A stretch of DNA of 64,000 nucleotides from G016756615 sp050958605 (GTDB lineage: Bacteria > Pseudomonadota > Alphaproteobacteria > Rhizobiales > Rhizobiaceae): NCBI RefSeq assembly GCF_050958605.1, contig NZ_JBJHDO010000013.1:62001-126000 (forward strand). Reading direction: 5' to 3'. The position numbers and the translations under genes are program-made. Shown here piece by piece: positions 36,680 to 45,575 of the stretch. The notes under the pieces are model-generated. The model was not told the origin of the DNA. It saw only the letters and a program-made list of their open reading frames with translations, and did no database searches. Positions within the stretch are counted from its first letter, which is position 1; each line of letters starts with the position of its first letter.

Positions 36680-37393
36680 CTATGCAACCTCTATTGAGGC
36701 GACCTCGGCAGAAGCCAAGGTGGCGCCTTCGATCCGCCCCGAGCGCATCGCCACCTGGCGCGAGCAGCGCGCGGCCAAGGCGGGGTCATGCGTGACCAGG
36801 AGAAGCGTCATGTCGCGCTCGGCGGCCTTGGCGAAGAGCAGGTCGGCGATCTGACGGCCGGTCGTCTGATCCAGATTGCCGGTCGGCTCGTCGGCGATCA
36901 GGATGCGCGGCTCCGGCGCCAGGGCGCGGGCGATCGCCACGCGCTGCTGCTCGCCGCCTGACAATTCGCCGGGATAGTGGGTGACGCGGTCGCTCAGCCC
37001 CACGGCGGCGAGCTCGCGCTCCGCGACCGCGAAGGGATCGGGATGGCCGGCAAGCTCCAAGGGAACCGCGACGTTCTCCAGCGCCGTCATGTTCGGGATG
37101 AGGTGGAAGGATTGGAACACGATGCCGACGTTGCGGCCCCGGAACGAAGCGATCTGGTCCTCGGTCCGGCCGTTCAGCAGCTGCCCGGCGATACGCACCG
37201 TGCCGGAGTCGACCCGTTCCAGGCCGGCCACGACCATCAGCAGGGTCGACTTGCCCGAACCCGACGGGCCGACGATCCCCGTCGCCTCCCCAGCCATCAC
37301 GTCGAGGCTCACGCCCTTCAGCACATGGACGGAGGATGCTCCTTCGCCCAGGGTGAGCGACACGTCCCGCAGTTCGATGACGGCTTCTGTCAC
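36680..37393 (-). CDS. ybbA: ABC transporter ATP-binding protein, YbbA (LolD/MacB type)
   Basis: A 237-residue ATPase. Walker A is GPSGSGKST (42-50), the signature LSGGEQQRVAIARAL is complete, Walker B is ILIADEPTGNLD and the switch His is in LLVTHDPALA. This is the MacB/LolD class that pairs with FtsX-type permeases, here the ybbP-like gene downstream. It is divergent from the tesA-like gene with 58 bases between the start codons, the arrangement of E. coli tesA-ybbA-ybbP. The ATP hydrolysis drives mechanotransmission rather than classical import. Confidence 0.93.
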   Translation of the reverse strand: MTEAVIELRDVSLTLGEGASSVHVLKGVSLDVMAGEATGIVGPSGSGKSTLLMVVAGLERVDSGTVRIAGQLLNGRTEDQIASFRGRNVGIVFQSFHLIPNMTALENVAVPLELAGHPDPFAVAERELAAVGLSDRVTHYPGELSGGEQQRVAIARALAPEPRILIADEPTGNLDQTTGRQIADLLFAKAAERDMTLLLVTHDPALAARCSRQVAMRSGRIEGATLASAEVASIEVA

Positions 37394-37451
37394 GGCTGAA
37401 TCATCCTATATGGAGAAGGCAGGGCAGTTTTCGTCATATGGGTTGCGGATC

Positions 37452-38093
37452 ATGGCTTTCAAACGGATCGGGCGGGCTTTCATCGCAACACTTCTCGTCC
37501 TCCTGGCCAGCATTGCCGCCGCCCCCGCGGAACCGTTTCGAATCGTCGGCTTCGGTGACAGCCTCATGGCCGGTTTCGGCCTCGGCCCAGGCGAAGCTTT
37601 TCCGGAAAAGCTGGAGGCTGCGCTACGCAAGAAAGGTCACGATGTCGTGATCGCCAATGCCGGCGTTTCCGGCGATACGACCAGCGGTGGCCTGTCCAGG
37701 CTCGACTGGTCGGTTCCGGACGGAACGCAACTGGTTATCCTGGAACTCGGCGCCAACGACATGCTGCGCGGCATCCCACCCGAGATCACGGAAAAAAACC
37801 TCGACACCATGATCACGCGGCTCAAGCAGCGCGGCATCTCCGTGTTGCTCGCCGGCATGGTTGCCGCGCCCAATCTCGGGTCGGACTTCGCCGATTCGTT
37901 CAATGCGATCTATCCGCGACTGGCGGAAAAGCACGGCATCGCGCTTTATCCTTTCTTTCTCGATGGTGTCGCCGCCGACCGTGCTTTCCTGCTGGAGGAT
38001 GGGATACATCCCAACGCGATCGGCATCGACCGCATGGTGGAGAAGATGCTGCCAGCTGTGGAAAAAGCCATTGCTGCGGAGGCGGCGCGTTGA
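37452..38093 (+). CDS. tesA: Arylesterase / multifunctional lysophospholipase TesA
   Basis: A 213-residue SGNH hydrolase, exported by a signal peptide of about 26 residues (ending near APAEPF). The catalytic Ser37 lies in GFGDSLMAG, the oxyanion Asn in ELGANDML, and the Asp183/His186 pair in DGIHPN, so the site is complete. TesA-family enzymes cleave lysophospholipids, aryl and acyl-thio esters in the periplasm. ATG 37452 directly precedes the signal; an in-frame ATG at 37410 would extend it by 14 residues. The conserved neighbourhood with ybbA-ybbP suggests a shared envelope lipid role. Confidence 0.92.
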   Translation: MAFKRIGRAFIATLLVLLASIAAAPAEPFRIVGFGDSLMAGFGLGPGEAFPEKLEAALRKKGHDVVIANAGVSGDTTSGGLSRLDWSVPDGTQLVILELGANDMLRGIPPEITEKNLDTMITRLKQRGISVLLAGMVAAPNLGSDFADSFNAIYPRLAEKHGIALYPFFLDGVAADRAFLLEDGIHPNAIGIDRMVEKMLPAVEKAIAAEAAR

Positions 38094-38330
38094 GACGATA
38101 GGACATGCGCAACCGATCTGGACAGATAAGCGATTGGATTGCTACAGCATTTCGGCTTCGTGCCCGTTCCCTCCGTGCCACCCACAGGCCTGTCACAAAT
38201 CCGGACTATTCCCAGGGCAGGATCACAGCGTCACCAGAGTCTGGGCAGGGGACCTGCGCGTACAAAGAGCTTGCCCAGGCAGCCAATCGGTGATTCGCTT
38301 CCATCGTCAGTTCGAATCGGGGAGGTAGCC

Positions 38331-38924
38331 ATGCCGCGACTTTTCACCGCCCTCGAGATCCCACGCGATGCCGCCTTGTCGCTTTCCCTCCTGCGCGGGG
38401 GATTGCCGGGAGCCCGCTGGGTCGATGTCGAGAACTACCATCTCACCCTGCGCTTCATCGGGGATGTCGAAGGCCACGTCGCCGACGAGGTGGCCAATGC
38501 CCTGGACCGTGTCCGGCGTCCTGGTTTTTCGTTGACGCTCTCCGGCGTCGGCGCCTTCGGCAAAAAGCCGCACGCGGTGTGGGCGGGTGTTGCCGCTTCT
38601 CCCAACCTCCACGCCCTGCAGGCCGATATCGAACGGATCTGCCAGCGGCTCGGCCTGCCCGCCGATCCCCGCAAGTTCTCGCCTCATGTGACGCTGGCCC
38701 GCCTCAAGAACGCCAATCCGGCCGCTGTCGCGCATTATCTGTCGGCGCGCGGCAACTTCGCCGCCATGCCGTTCCGCGTCAACCGCTTCGTGCTGATGTC
38801 GTCGCGCGATTCGGTCGGCGGGGGGCCTTACATCGTCGAGGAGGCATGGCCGCTCGTCGGCACCGATTCGCGCCATGCCGCCTTTCCGGCCAGCGCTTCC
38901 GACGCCTCCCGAATCATGCGGTAG
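38331..38924 (+). CDS. thpR: RNA 2',3'-cyclic phosphodiesterase (2H family)
   Basis: A 197-residue 2H phosphoesterase, formerly called 2'-5' RNA ligase (LigT). The two catalytic motifs HLTLRF (about residue 39) and HVTLAR (about 121) are intact. The enzyme opens 2',3'-cyclic phosphate ends of RNA. ATG 38331 follows GGGGAGG. Its last 97 bases overlap, tail to tail, the end of the protein-tyrosine phosphatase gene on the other strand. The C-terminal 20 residues past VEEAWPL are probably a non-conserved extension produced by that overlap. Confidence 0.9.
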   Translation: MPRLFTALEIPRDAALSLSLLRGGLPGARWVDVENYHLTLRFIGDVEGHVADEVANALDRVRRPGFSLTLSGVGAFGKKPHAVWAGVAASPNLHALQADIERICQRLGLPADPRKFSPHVTLARLKNANPAAVAHYLSARGNFAAMPFRVNRFVLMSSRDSVGGGPYIVEEAWPLVGTDSRHAAFPASASDASRIMR

Positions 38925-39343
38925 ACGTCGGCGAATCCTTCCGGTCCGCCATAATAGGGGTCCGGCACGTCAACGATTTGACCGGCCGCGAAGTCGAGAA
39001 AGAGATGGATGCGGGGCTGCACCTCCCTAGGTGCAACCCTGCGCAGATCGTCCACGTTCGAACGATCCATTCCGAGGATGAGATCGAATTCGGCGAAGTC
39101 CCGCGGGCACACCTTGCGCGCCTGCTGGCCGGAAATGTCGACGCCATGGCGCGCCGCGATCGCGATCGAGCGCGGGTCGGGCGCCGACCCGGCGTGCCAC
39201 CCGCCGGTGCCGGCCGAATCGATCCTGAAGCGGGAGGCCTCGCCCCGCGCCTCGACGACGGCGCGGAACACGCCCTCGGCCAAGGGCGAACGGCAGATGT
39301 TTCCGAGGCAGACGAACAGAATGGAAACAGGGATTTCGTTCAT
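38828..39343 (-). CDS. Low molecular weight protein-tyrosine-phosphatase
   Basis: A 171-residue cytoplasmic phosphatase. The catalytic loop CLGNICRS (Cys12 to Arg18) stands at the N-terminus and the general-acid Asp in VPDPYYGG towards the end. In bacteria such enzymes dephosphorylate tyrosine kinases of polysaccharide export, or arginine-phosphate. ATG 39343 gives the standard start MNEIPVSILFVCLGN. Its C-terminal 32 codons overlap the thpR gene on the opposite strand. No exopolysaccharide genes lie nearby, so the partner is unknown. Confidence 0.92.
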   Translation of the reverse strand: MNEIPVSILFVCLGNICRSPLAEGVFRAVVEARGEASRFRIDSAGTGGWHAGSAPDPRSIAIAARHGVDISGQQARKVCPRDFAEFDLILGMDRSNVDDLRRVAPREVQPRIHLFLDFAAGQIVDVPDPYYGGPEGFADVYRMIREASEALAGKAAWRESVPTSGHASSTM

Positions 39344-39477
39344 GGCCGATCCCCGTAACACGCACCGCGCGAGAACGAAATCGTCCCGCTTGCGGGGAGG
39401 GGCGGTGGTTCCCACATAACAAACCAGGTTTCGGAACGGAAGAAGCCGAGGTTTGCGGACCTTGGAAAGGAACGACG

Positions 39478-39807
39478 GTGACGACGACGATCGACCATGA
39501 CGAAGCGAGCGTGCGCAGGGATTTCTGGCGCACGGCCAAGAAGGCGGCGCGCCAGGTGCCGTTCATGGAGGATGTCGTGGCGGCTTATTACTGCGCCCTC
39601 GACAAGCAGACGCCGCTGCGTGCCAAAGGCATCCTGCTTGCCGCTCTGGGCTATTTCGTTCTTCCCGCAGACGCCATTCCCGATGTCATGCTCGGTCTCG
39701 GCTTCACCGATGATATCGCCGTCCTGACAGCTGCCATCTCCACGGTACGAACGCATCTCAAGCCGGGGCACAAGGCTGCGGCGCGCGAGGCGCTTGCCGG
39801 TCGCTGA
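39478..39807 (+). CDS. YkvA family (DUF1232) membrane protein
   Basis: A 109-residue protein. The conserved block is LAALGYFVLPADAIPDVM followed by LGFTDDIAVLTAA, the DUF1232 signature, in which a hydrophobic segment precedes a P-x-D-x-I-P-D motif. GTG 39478 has GGAAAGGA about seven bases before it. The family is common and functionally uncharacterised; it is probably membrane-associated. It is divergent from the phosphatase gene. Confidence 0.87.
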   Translation: MTTTIDHDEASVRRDFWRTAKKAARQVPFMEDVVAAYYCALDKQTPLRAKGILLAALGYFVLPADAIPDVMLGLGFTDDIAVLTAAISTVRTHLKPGHKAAAREALAGR

Positions 39808-40071
39808 GCGTCTTGTCCATCGGCTTGGCCAGCCAAACTCTCGCCGTTTTCGTAGTCTTCAACGACGGGCAAGGGACGGTTCATGCGGAAAGCCTCGCAC
39901 GGGGCGGACGGCGACGACGGTGGTGGTGTCTGGGTATCGGTTCGTGGTTTTTGCCCCGCGATTCATCTTTTGGTAACTCAGATTAAATCAAAATGAAGCA
40001 ATCGGGCTTGGCTTGGGGGGCCGGGCCGCTCGCCTGCACCACGCCAAAGACAGGGGTTGATACGGACGACA

Positions 40072-40575
40072 ATGCGCGGACTGATTTCCATTCTCTCAGG
40101 CTTGGCTCTGATCGCGGCAAGCGCGCCGGCGCTGGCCCAATCGGCCACCAAGATCAAGCAGCACGATGCCTGGGGCACCTATTCCTACCAGGCCGGCAAC
40201 GGTAAGGTTTGCTATGTGCTTACCGTCCCCACCGACAAGCAGCCGACCAATCTCGATCACGGCGACATCTTCTTCTTCGTCAGTCAGAAGCCCGGACAGA
40301 ACATTTCCTACGAGCCGCAGTTCATTGCGTCCTACAATTTCCAGGAAGATTCCAAGGTCCAAGTGTCGGTCGGCAATAAGAGCTTCTCCATGTTCACGCG
40401 CGGCAAGTCCGCCTGGATGGAGAACGCGGCCGAGGAGCCGGCTCTCATCGCCGCCATGAAGGGCGGTGCCGATATGAAGGTCGCCGCCAAGTCGGGACGG
40501 GGCAATCCGACCAACTACACCTTCTCGCTGAAGGGTATCACGGCCGCCCTGCAGTCGATCGCCACCTGCAAGTAG
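40072..40575 (+). CDS. Invasion-associated locus B (IalB) family exported protein
   Basis: A 167-residue protein with a Sec signal ending near APALAQ (about residue 23). The mature part contains YVLTVPTDKQP and later WMENAAEEPALIAAMKGG, a pattern found in the IalB family first named in Bartonella and common in all Rhizobiales, most of which are not pathogens. Two cysteines (KVCYVL and the penultimate TCK) may form a disulfide. ATG 40072 is used; a TTG at 40057 would extend the signal. Function unknown. Confidence 0.85.
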   Translation: MRGLISILSGLALIAASAPALAQSATKIKQHDAWGTYSYQAGNGKVCYVLTVPTDKQPTNLDHGDIFFFVSQKPGQNISYEPQFIASYNFQEDSKVQVSVGNKSFSMFTRGKSAWMENAAEEPALIAAMKGGADMKVAAKSGRGNPTNYTFSLKGITAALQSIATCK

Positions 40576-40651
40576 CGAGCGGCGGACATACATAAGATGA
40601 GATGTGGGGGCCGGCCGAAACGTCCGGCCTTTGCGTTTCGGAGTATGGGCA

Positions 40652-41353
40652 ATGTCCTTGACGCCCACCACGATCGGTTTCGACGCCGACGACACGCTCT
40701 GGCAGAACGAGCAGTTCTATCGGCTCACCGAGGATCGCTTCGCCGAGCTGGTCGCCGATCACGCCGAGGGAAGCGACCTCAAGGGCAGGCTGCTCGACGT
40801 CGAGCGGCGTAACCTGAAGCTATACGGCTTCGGGATCAAGGGCTTCATGCTCTCGATGGTCGAGACAGCGATCGAGGTGACCGGGGGCAAGGTGCCCACC
40901 ACCGTCATCGAGAAAATCCTCGCCGCCGGACGCGAGATGCTCGCCCATCCCATCGAGATCCTGCCGCATGTCGAGGAGACGCTGGACCGCCTCGCCGGGA
41001 CCTATCGCATGGTGCTGATCACCAAGGGCGATCTCTTCGACCAGGAACGCAAGCTCGCCGGTTCCGGACTCGCGAAGCTCTTCCAGGCGGTCGAGATCGT
41101 CAGCGAGAAGAACGTCGAGACCTACAGGCGCATCTTCGATCGTCATGGCGACGGTCCGGACCGCGCCGTGATGGTCGGCAATTCGTTGAAGTCCGACATC
41201 GTGCCGGCCCTCGAGGCAGGCGGCTGGGGCGTTTACATTCCTCACGACCTGACCTGGGTGTTCGAGCATGTCGAACCCCCTGTCGACGCACCCCGCTTTC
41301 GCCAAGTCGCGCATCTCGGCGAACTGCCCGAGTTGATGAGCGGGTTGGCGTAG
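40652..41353 (+). CDS. HAD superfamily hydrolase
   Basis: A 233-residue haloacid-dehalogenase-fold protein. The nucleophile motif GFDADDTLW has Asp11 as the attacking residue, and the later VLITKG (Thr motif) and VGNSLKSDIVPALEAG (Asp motif) complete the site, with a helical cap between residues 20 and 90. Such enzymes dephosphorylate small metabolites. The start ATG at 40652 gives the best family length; the frame is open 48 bases upstream. It lies upstream of rlmN on the same strand. Confidence 0.87.
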   Translation: MSLTPTTIGFDADDTLWQNEQFYRLTEDRFAELVADHAEGSDLKGRLLDVERRNLKLYGFGIKGFMLSMVETAIEVTGGKVPTTVIEKILAAGREMLAHPIEILPHVEETLDRLAGTYRMVLITKGDLFDQERKLAGSGLAKLFQAVEIVSEKNVETYRRIFDRHGDGPDRAVMVGNSLKSDIVPALEAGGWGVYIPHDLTWVFEHVEPPVDAPRFRQVAHLGELPELMSGLA

Positions 41354-41464
41354 TACCTCGTCAGCCCCGAGACCATCCACCACACGTGACGCGGCGCGCC
41401 ATGCGTGATAAGAGCGCGCCCCATTCGACAAATCCTACAGCGCCACCCTATATTGCGGTCCATC

Positions 41465-42700
41465 ATGGCCCTTTCGCTCGATCTCACCAATGACACGACG
41501 CGCGCCGCGCTCGCCGCCCGCTCGGCAGCTGCGCAGAAGGCGTCGCTTATCGGCCTGTCTCGTTCCGAGATGGCGGAGGCGCTGGTGTCGGCCGGCATCG
41601 TGCCGGAACGCCAGGCGAAGATGCGTGTCCAGCAGCTCTGGCATTGGCTCTATGTGCGCGGCGTCTCCGACTTCGCTCACATGTTCAACATCTCCAAGGA
41701 TCTGCGCGCCGCGCTCGACCGGCATTTCTCGATCGCCCGGCCGGAGATCGTCGAGGAGCAGGTGTCCAAGGACGGCACCCGCAAATGGCTGTTCCGCTTT
41801 CCGCCGCGCGGCGCCGGGCGTCCGGTCGAGATCGAGGCCGTCTACATTCCGGAAGAGGGCAGAGGCACGCTGTGCATCTCCTCGCAGGTCGGCTGCACGC
41901 TGACCTGCTCGTTCTGCCATACAGGCACGCAGAAGCTCGTGCGCAACCTGACGGCGGAGGAGATACTGGCGCAACTCCTCACGGCGCGCGACCGGCTGGG
42001 AGATTTTCCCGACCGTGACACGCCCGACGGCGCGATCGTCCCGGCCGAGGGCCGCAAGATATCCAACATCGTCATGATGGGCATGGGCGAGCCGCTCTAC
42101 AATTTCGAGGACGTGAAGAAGGCGCTGCTGATCGCGTCGGACGGCGACGGCCTCTCGCTCTCCAAGCGCCGTATCACGCTTTCAACGTCGGGCGTCGTGC
42201 CGGGGATCGCCCGCACCGGCGAGGAGATCGGCGTCATGCTGGCGATCTCGCTGCACGCCGTGCGCGACGATCTGCGCGACATGCTGGTGCCGATCAACAA
42301 GAAGTATCCGCTCAAGGAACTGATGGCAGCCTGCCGCGCCTATCCCGGCCTGTCGAACGCCCGGCGCATCACCTTCGAGTATGTGATGCTCAAGGATGTC
42401 AACGATTCGCTGGAGGATGCCAAGGAACTGGTACGGCTGCTCAAGGGCATCCCGGCCAAGATCAATCTCATCCCCTTCAATCCCTGGCCCGGCACCAACT
42501 ACCAGTGCTCGGATTGGGAGACGATCGAGAAATTCGCCGACTACATCAACCAGGCAGGCTACGCCTCGCCGATCCGCACGCCGCGCGGCCGCGACATCCT
42601 CGCCGCCTGCGGTCAGCTGAAGTCGGAGTCGGAGCGCATGCGCAAGAGCGACCGCCTGGCGCTCGAGGCGATGATGATCGCCGGCCACGGCGAAGCGTGA
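41465..42700 (+). CDS. rlmN: Dual-specificity 23S rRNA/tRNA adenine-C2 methyltransferase
   Basis: A 411-residue radical-SAM enzyme that methylates A2503 of 23S rRNA and A37 of some tRNAs. The iron-sulfur motif CTLTCSFC has Cys144, Cys148 and Cys151. The resolving Cys is in the C-terminal ILAACGQL segment. The GMGEPL motif for SAM binding follows the cluster (NIVMMGMGEPLYNF). ATG 41465 is used, giving the alphaproteobacterial length. It stands alone apart from the HAD gene before it. Confidence 0.96.
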   Translation: MALSLDLTNDTTRAALAARSAAAQKASLIGLSRSEMAEALVSAGIVPERQAKMRVQQLWHWLYVRGVSDFAHMFNISKDLRAALDRHFSIARPEIVEEQVSKDGTRKWLFRFPPRGAGRPVEIEAVYIPEEGRGTLCISSQVGCTLTCSFCHTGTQKLVRNLTAEEILAQLLTARDRLGDFPDRDTPDGAIVPAEGRKISNIVMMGMGEPLYNFEDVKKALLIASDGDGLSLSKRRITLSTSGVVPGIARTGEEIGVMLAISLHAVRDDLRDMLVPINKKYPLKELMAACRAYPGLSNARRITFEYVMLKDVNDSLEDAKELVRLLKGIPAKINLIPFNPWPGTNYQCSDWETIEKFADYINQAGYASPIRTPRGRDILAACGQLKSESERMRKSDRLALEAMMIAGHGEA

Positions 42701-42818
42701 AACTGACAACAGCCACCGTCCGGCGGCTGGTTGGCTGACAGGCCGGTGTGTCGCGAAGGCGGAAGTTCAGTCGCTCCTCCGATGGCCAGCTGATGTCACA
42801 AATGATAATTGGTGCTGC

Positions 42819-43313
42819 GTGAACGGCCTTCTCACCCTCATCCTGCGCCTCGCCGTCATCCTTTTCGGCTATGCCGTTGCGGCGCTCGCCGCGAGCGCCT
42901 TCGTCGTGTTGCTCATTGTCGGACCGCTCGGCTGGTTGCCCGAAGAGATCCCGTGGGTGATGACGGGTTCGCTCGCGGTTGCCGTTCCGGTGATGGCGTT
43001 TTTCGTCGCCTATTATGCCTTTCTTCCTGCCTGCGCGGCGATCGTCGTGGCCGAACTCCTGGGCAAGCGCGACTGGCTGTCCTATGCGCTGGCAGGCGGT
43101 CTTGTGGGAGCCGTGGTCGTCGGCCTCTCCTGGCAGACGTCGTGGTACGTCTACCAAGCCGATCCGACGGCGCCGCCAGCCCCTATCGATCCCGGTTTCA
43201 TCCTGACCATCGTCGGCAGCGGCATCATCGGCGGCATCGCCTATTGGCTCGTCGCCGGTCGCTGGGCAGGTGGTTGGCGGCGGTCTACTTCGCCTGGGCC
43301 GACAGGATCTTGA
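42819..43313 (+). CDS. Hypothetical four-helix membrane protein
   Basis: A 164-residue protein with four hydrophobic segments (about 4-28, 44-70, 85-105 and 125-148) and a polar tail. GTG 42819 is chosen; no strong ribosome site is visible. The sequence is one I have seen only as a hypothetical in rhizobia. Its last 29 bases overlap the end of the LysE gene on the other strand. No function can be assigned. Confidence 0.6.
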   Translation: MNGLLTLILRLAVILFGYAVAALAASAFVVLLIVGPLGWLPEEIPWVMTGSLAVAVPVMAFFVAYYAFLPACAAIVVAELLGKRDWLSYALAGGLVGAVVVGLSWQTSWYVYQADPTAPPAPIDPGFILTIVGSGIIGGIAYWLVAGRWAGGWRRSTSPGPTGS

Positions 43314-43926
43314 TGGCAAAGGCCGAGAACAGGCCTGCCAGCAGATAGTCGACGATACGGGTGACTCGCGGGCTCTTCTTCATCATCGCGGCGAAACGGT
43401 CGGCGGCGAATATCATCGGCGCGGTGATCGGGATCGAAACGGCGATCGATAGCAGGCCGAGGAACAGCAGCTTGGCCGGTGCGTCAGGGTCGTGCGCCGA
43501 CACGAATAACGGCAGGAAGGTCATGTAGAAGAGGATGACCTTGGGGTTCAGGAGGTTGACCCAGAAACCGTTGGCCCAATTGCGCAGGAGCGAGCGGTCG
43601 CCGCCGCTAGTGGTCTTGGGCGAGAAGGCCGAGCCGTGGCGGATCGCCTGCCAGGCGAGATAGAGCAGATAGCCGGCGCCGAAGATCTTGAGCGCGAGGA
43701 AGGCCTGCGGCGAGGCGACGATGAGCGCCGAGATGCCGACCACCACCAAGGTGGTATGCACGACGACACCGCAATAGGTGCCCATCGCCGTGGCAAAGCC
43801 GGCAACGCGGCCCTGACTCAGCGTGCGGCTGACAAAGAGGGTCATGTCGGGGCCCGGCGTTATCGCCAGCACGATGGTCGCCGCGATGAATTGCAGCAGG
43901 ATCGTCGTTTCGGGAATGAAATTCAT
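43285..43926 (-). CDS. LysE family translocator
   Basis: A 213-residue inner-membrane exporter with six hydrophobic segments. The conserved N-terminal TPGPDMTLFVSRTLSQG motif and GFWVNLLNPKVILFY motif are diagnostic of the LysE/RhtB family of amino-acid and related exporters. ATG 43926 gives a direct start into the first helix. It follows the GT39 gene on the other side by 22 bases, transcribed in the same direction. The substrate is unknown. Confidence 0.9.
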   Translation of the reverse strand: MNFIPETTILLQFIAATIVLAITPGPDMTLFVSRTLSQGRVAGFATAMGTYCGVVVHTTLVVVGISALIVASPQAFLALKIFGAGYLLYLAWQAIRHGSAFSPKTTSGGDRSLLRNWANGFWVNLLNPKVILFYMTFLPLFVSAHDPDAPAKLLFLGLLSIAVSIPITAPMIFAADRFAAMMKKSPRVTRIVDYLLAGLFSAFAIKILSAQAK

Positions 43927-43948
43927 CTCTGCAGCTCTGGTGGCTTTG

Positions 43949-45427
43949 TCAGTCTATCCGATAGGCCGAGGCGACGGCGCCGGCGCGGCGGGCGATGAAG
44001 ACCTGGGTGGGGAACAATTCGAGCAGGGTGGCGCGCGCCGCGAGCGGCTCGGGCGGCGGTGCCTCACCCATGGTGACGAACAGCACGGGGCCGGCATCGG
44101 CAGCGCCCCACGGCCGTGTCAGCTCGAAATGGTCGAGCGGATGGTCGGGATCGGCCCGCCAAGCCTTGACGTCGAGACCGCTGTCGCGCAGCTCGTAGAT
44201 CATTGAAGCCGTCAGGCCGCGTTGCGGGAAGACGACCGTCCGGATGCCGCTCGTTTCGGCGATACGGCGCACATTTGCGGCGAGATCGCCCCAGCCGACC
44301 ATCTTGCCGAGCTCGCGGCCGGCGGGACCGCTTGTCAGCGTACCGGCCAGCGCGCCGGCAAAGGAGACGGCAACCAATGCCACGGCCGAGATCCAGAGCG
44401 TCGCGATCATGCCGCGGCGCCACTCGAGCGCCAGCATGGCTGCCACGGCAAGGATCACGGCGGCAGGGAAGCCGGTGGCGGCCCAGTTGCCGTTCGCCTT
44501 GTGCAGCAACGCCTGACCGATGATCGCCAGGAAAACCGACAGCGAATGGAAAAGAAGAAGGCGCTTCGGACCGGCCGCCACCTTGCCGCCTGCGCCGAGC
44601 ACCGTCAGCACGAAGGCGACGAAAGGAACGGGGCCGATGATGGCGGCCTGGATGCCAATGAATTCGAGCACTCCGAGGAAATTCGGAAAACGTGAGCCCC
44701 AGGCGCCGGCGTTGTCGCGCGTGTGGGAGAAGGTGGCGAAACTGTGCTCCATGTTCCACCAGACATTCGGCGCAATCAGCAGTGCGGCGATGAGAACCGC
44801 AAGCCAGGTTCCAGGATGCTTGAGGAGGTGGCGAGCCTCGCGGGTGGACGCCGCGTAAAGAAGGAAGCAGACGAGCAGGAACGCCATGGCGTATTTGGCG
44901 TTGAGGCCCAGCCCGACCGCCAGGCCGAACAGCGCGCCGGCCGCGAGCGATGGCCGCTCGACGTGGAGAACGATGGCGAAGAGCCCAAGCGTCCAGAAGA
45001 AGAGCAGTGGCACGTCGGTCGACATCAGTGTCGCCGAGATCGACGTGCCTGGCATGATCGCATAGATCAGCGACGACCAGAAGGCGACACGCCTGTCGAA
45101 GAGCCGGGCCGCGACGGCGTAGACGAGAAGCGCCGTGGCGAAATGCATGAGCGGCGCCGGCAGGCGGACGCAAGCCGGGCTGTCGCCGCAGAGCGAGGTG
45201 GACGCACCGATAAGCCACGCGATCAGCGGCGGCTTGGTGTAGTAGCCGAAGGCCGGATCCTGCGCCCAGGCCCAATATTGCGCCTCGTCGAAGAACAGCT
45301 CGGCATGGGAGACTGCGAGCCCGCCGATGCGCAAGACCAGCGCTGCGAGGAGCAGGGCGAGCAGCAGGCCGAAACTTGTGTCGGCGCGCAGGAGCGCGCG
45401 CGGGCCGGCTTCAATGGCGTGGGTCAC
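43949..45427 (-). CDS. Glycosyltransferase family 39 membrane protein (ArnT-like)
   Basis: A 492-residue protein with about 11 hydrophobic segments, followed by a C-terminal soluble domain (from about residue 380). The catalytic Asp-Glu is in ELFFDEAQYWAWAQ, between the first and second helices, typical of ArnT and protein O-mannosyltransferases that use polyprenyl-phosphate sugar donors and act on the periplasmic face. GTG 45427 follows TGGAGAG; an ATG further upstream at 45520 is possible. It probably modifies a lipid or glycan; the acceptor is unknown. It and the LysE gene may be cotranscribed. Confidence 0.83.
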   Translation of the reverse strand: MTHAIEAGPRALLRADTSFGLLLALLLAALVLRIGGLAVSHAELFFDEAQYWAWAQDPAFGYYTKPPLIAWLIGASTSLCGDSPACVRLPAPLMHFATALLVYAVAARLFDRRVAFWSSLIYAIMPGTSISATLMSTDVPLLFFWTLGLFAIVLHVERPSLAAGALFGLAVGLGLNAKYAMAFLLVCFLLYAASTREARHLLKHPGTWLAVLIAALLIAPNVWWNMEHSFATFSHTRDNAGAWGSRFPNFLGVLEFIGIQAAIIGPVPFVAFVLTVLGAGGKVAAGPKRLLLFHSLSVFLAIIGQALLHKANGNWAATGFPAAVILAVAAMLALEWRRGMIATLWISAVALVAVSFAGALAGTLTSGPAGRELGKMVGWGDLAANVRRIAETSGIRTVVFPQRGLTASMIYELRDSGLDVKAWRADPDHPLDHFELTRPWGAADAGPVLFVTMGEAPPPEPLAARATLLELFPTQVFIARRAGAVASAYRID

Positions 45428-45575
45428 CTGACAAGGCTCTCCAGTTGCGGCGAAATGGTCACAGATGCCTCGAAGGACGCACGATCGTGTTGCCGGTAAA
45501 CCAGGCCGACATCCGATCATCTTACCGCTCTACTATCCGATAAGGCGGATGCCGCCAAGCGACGGATCTAGTCGC

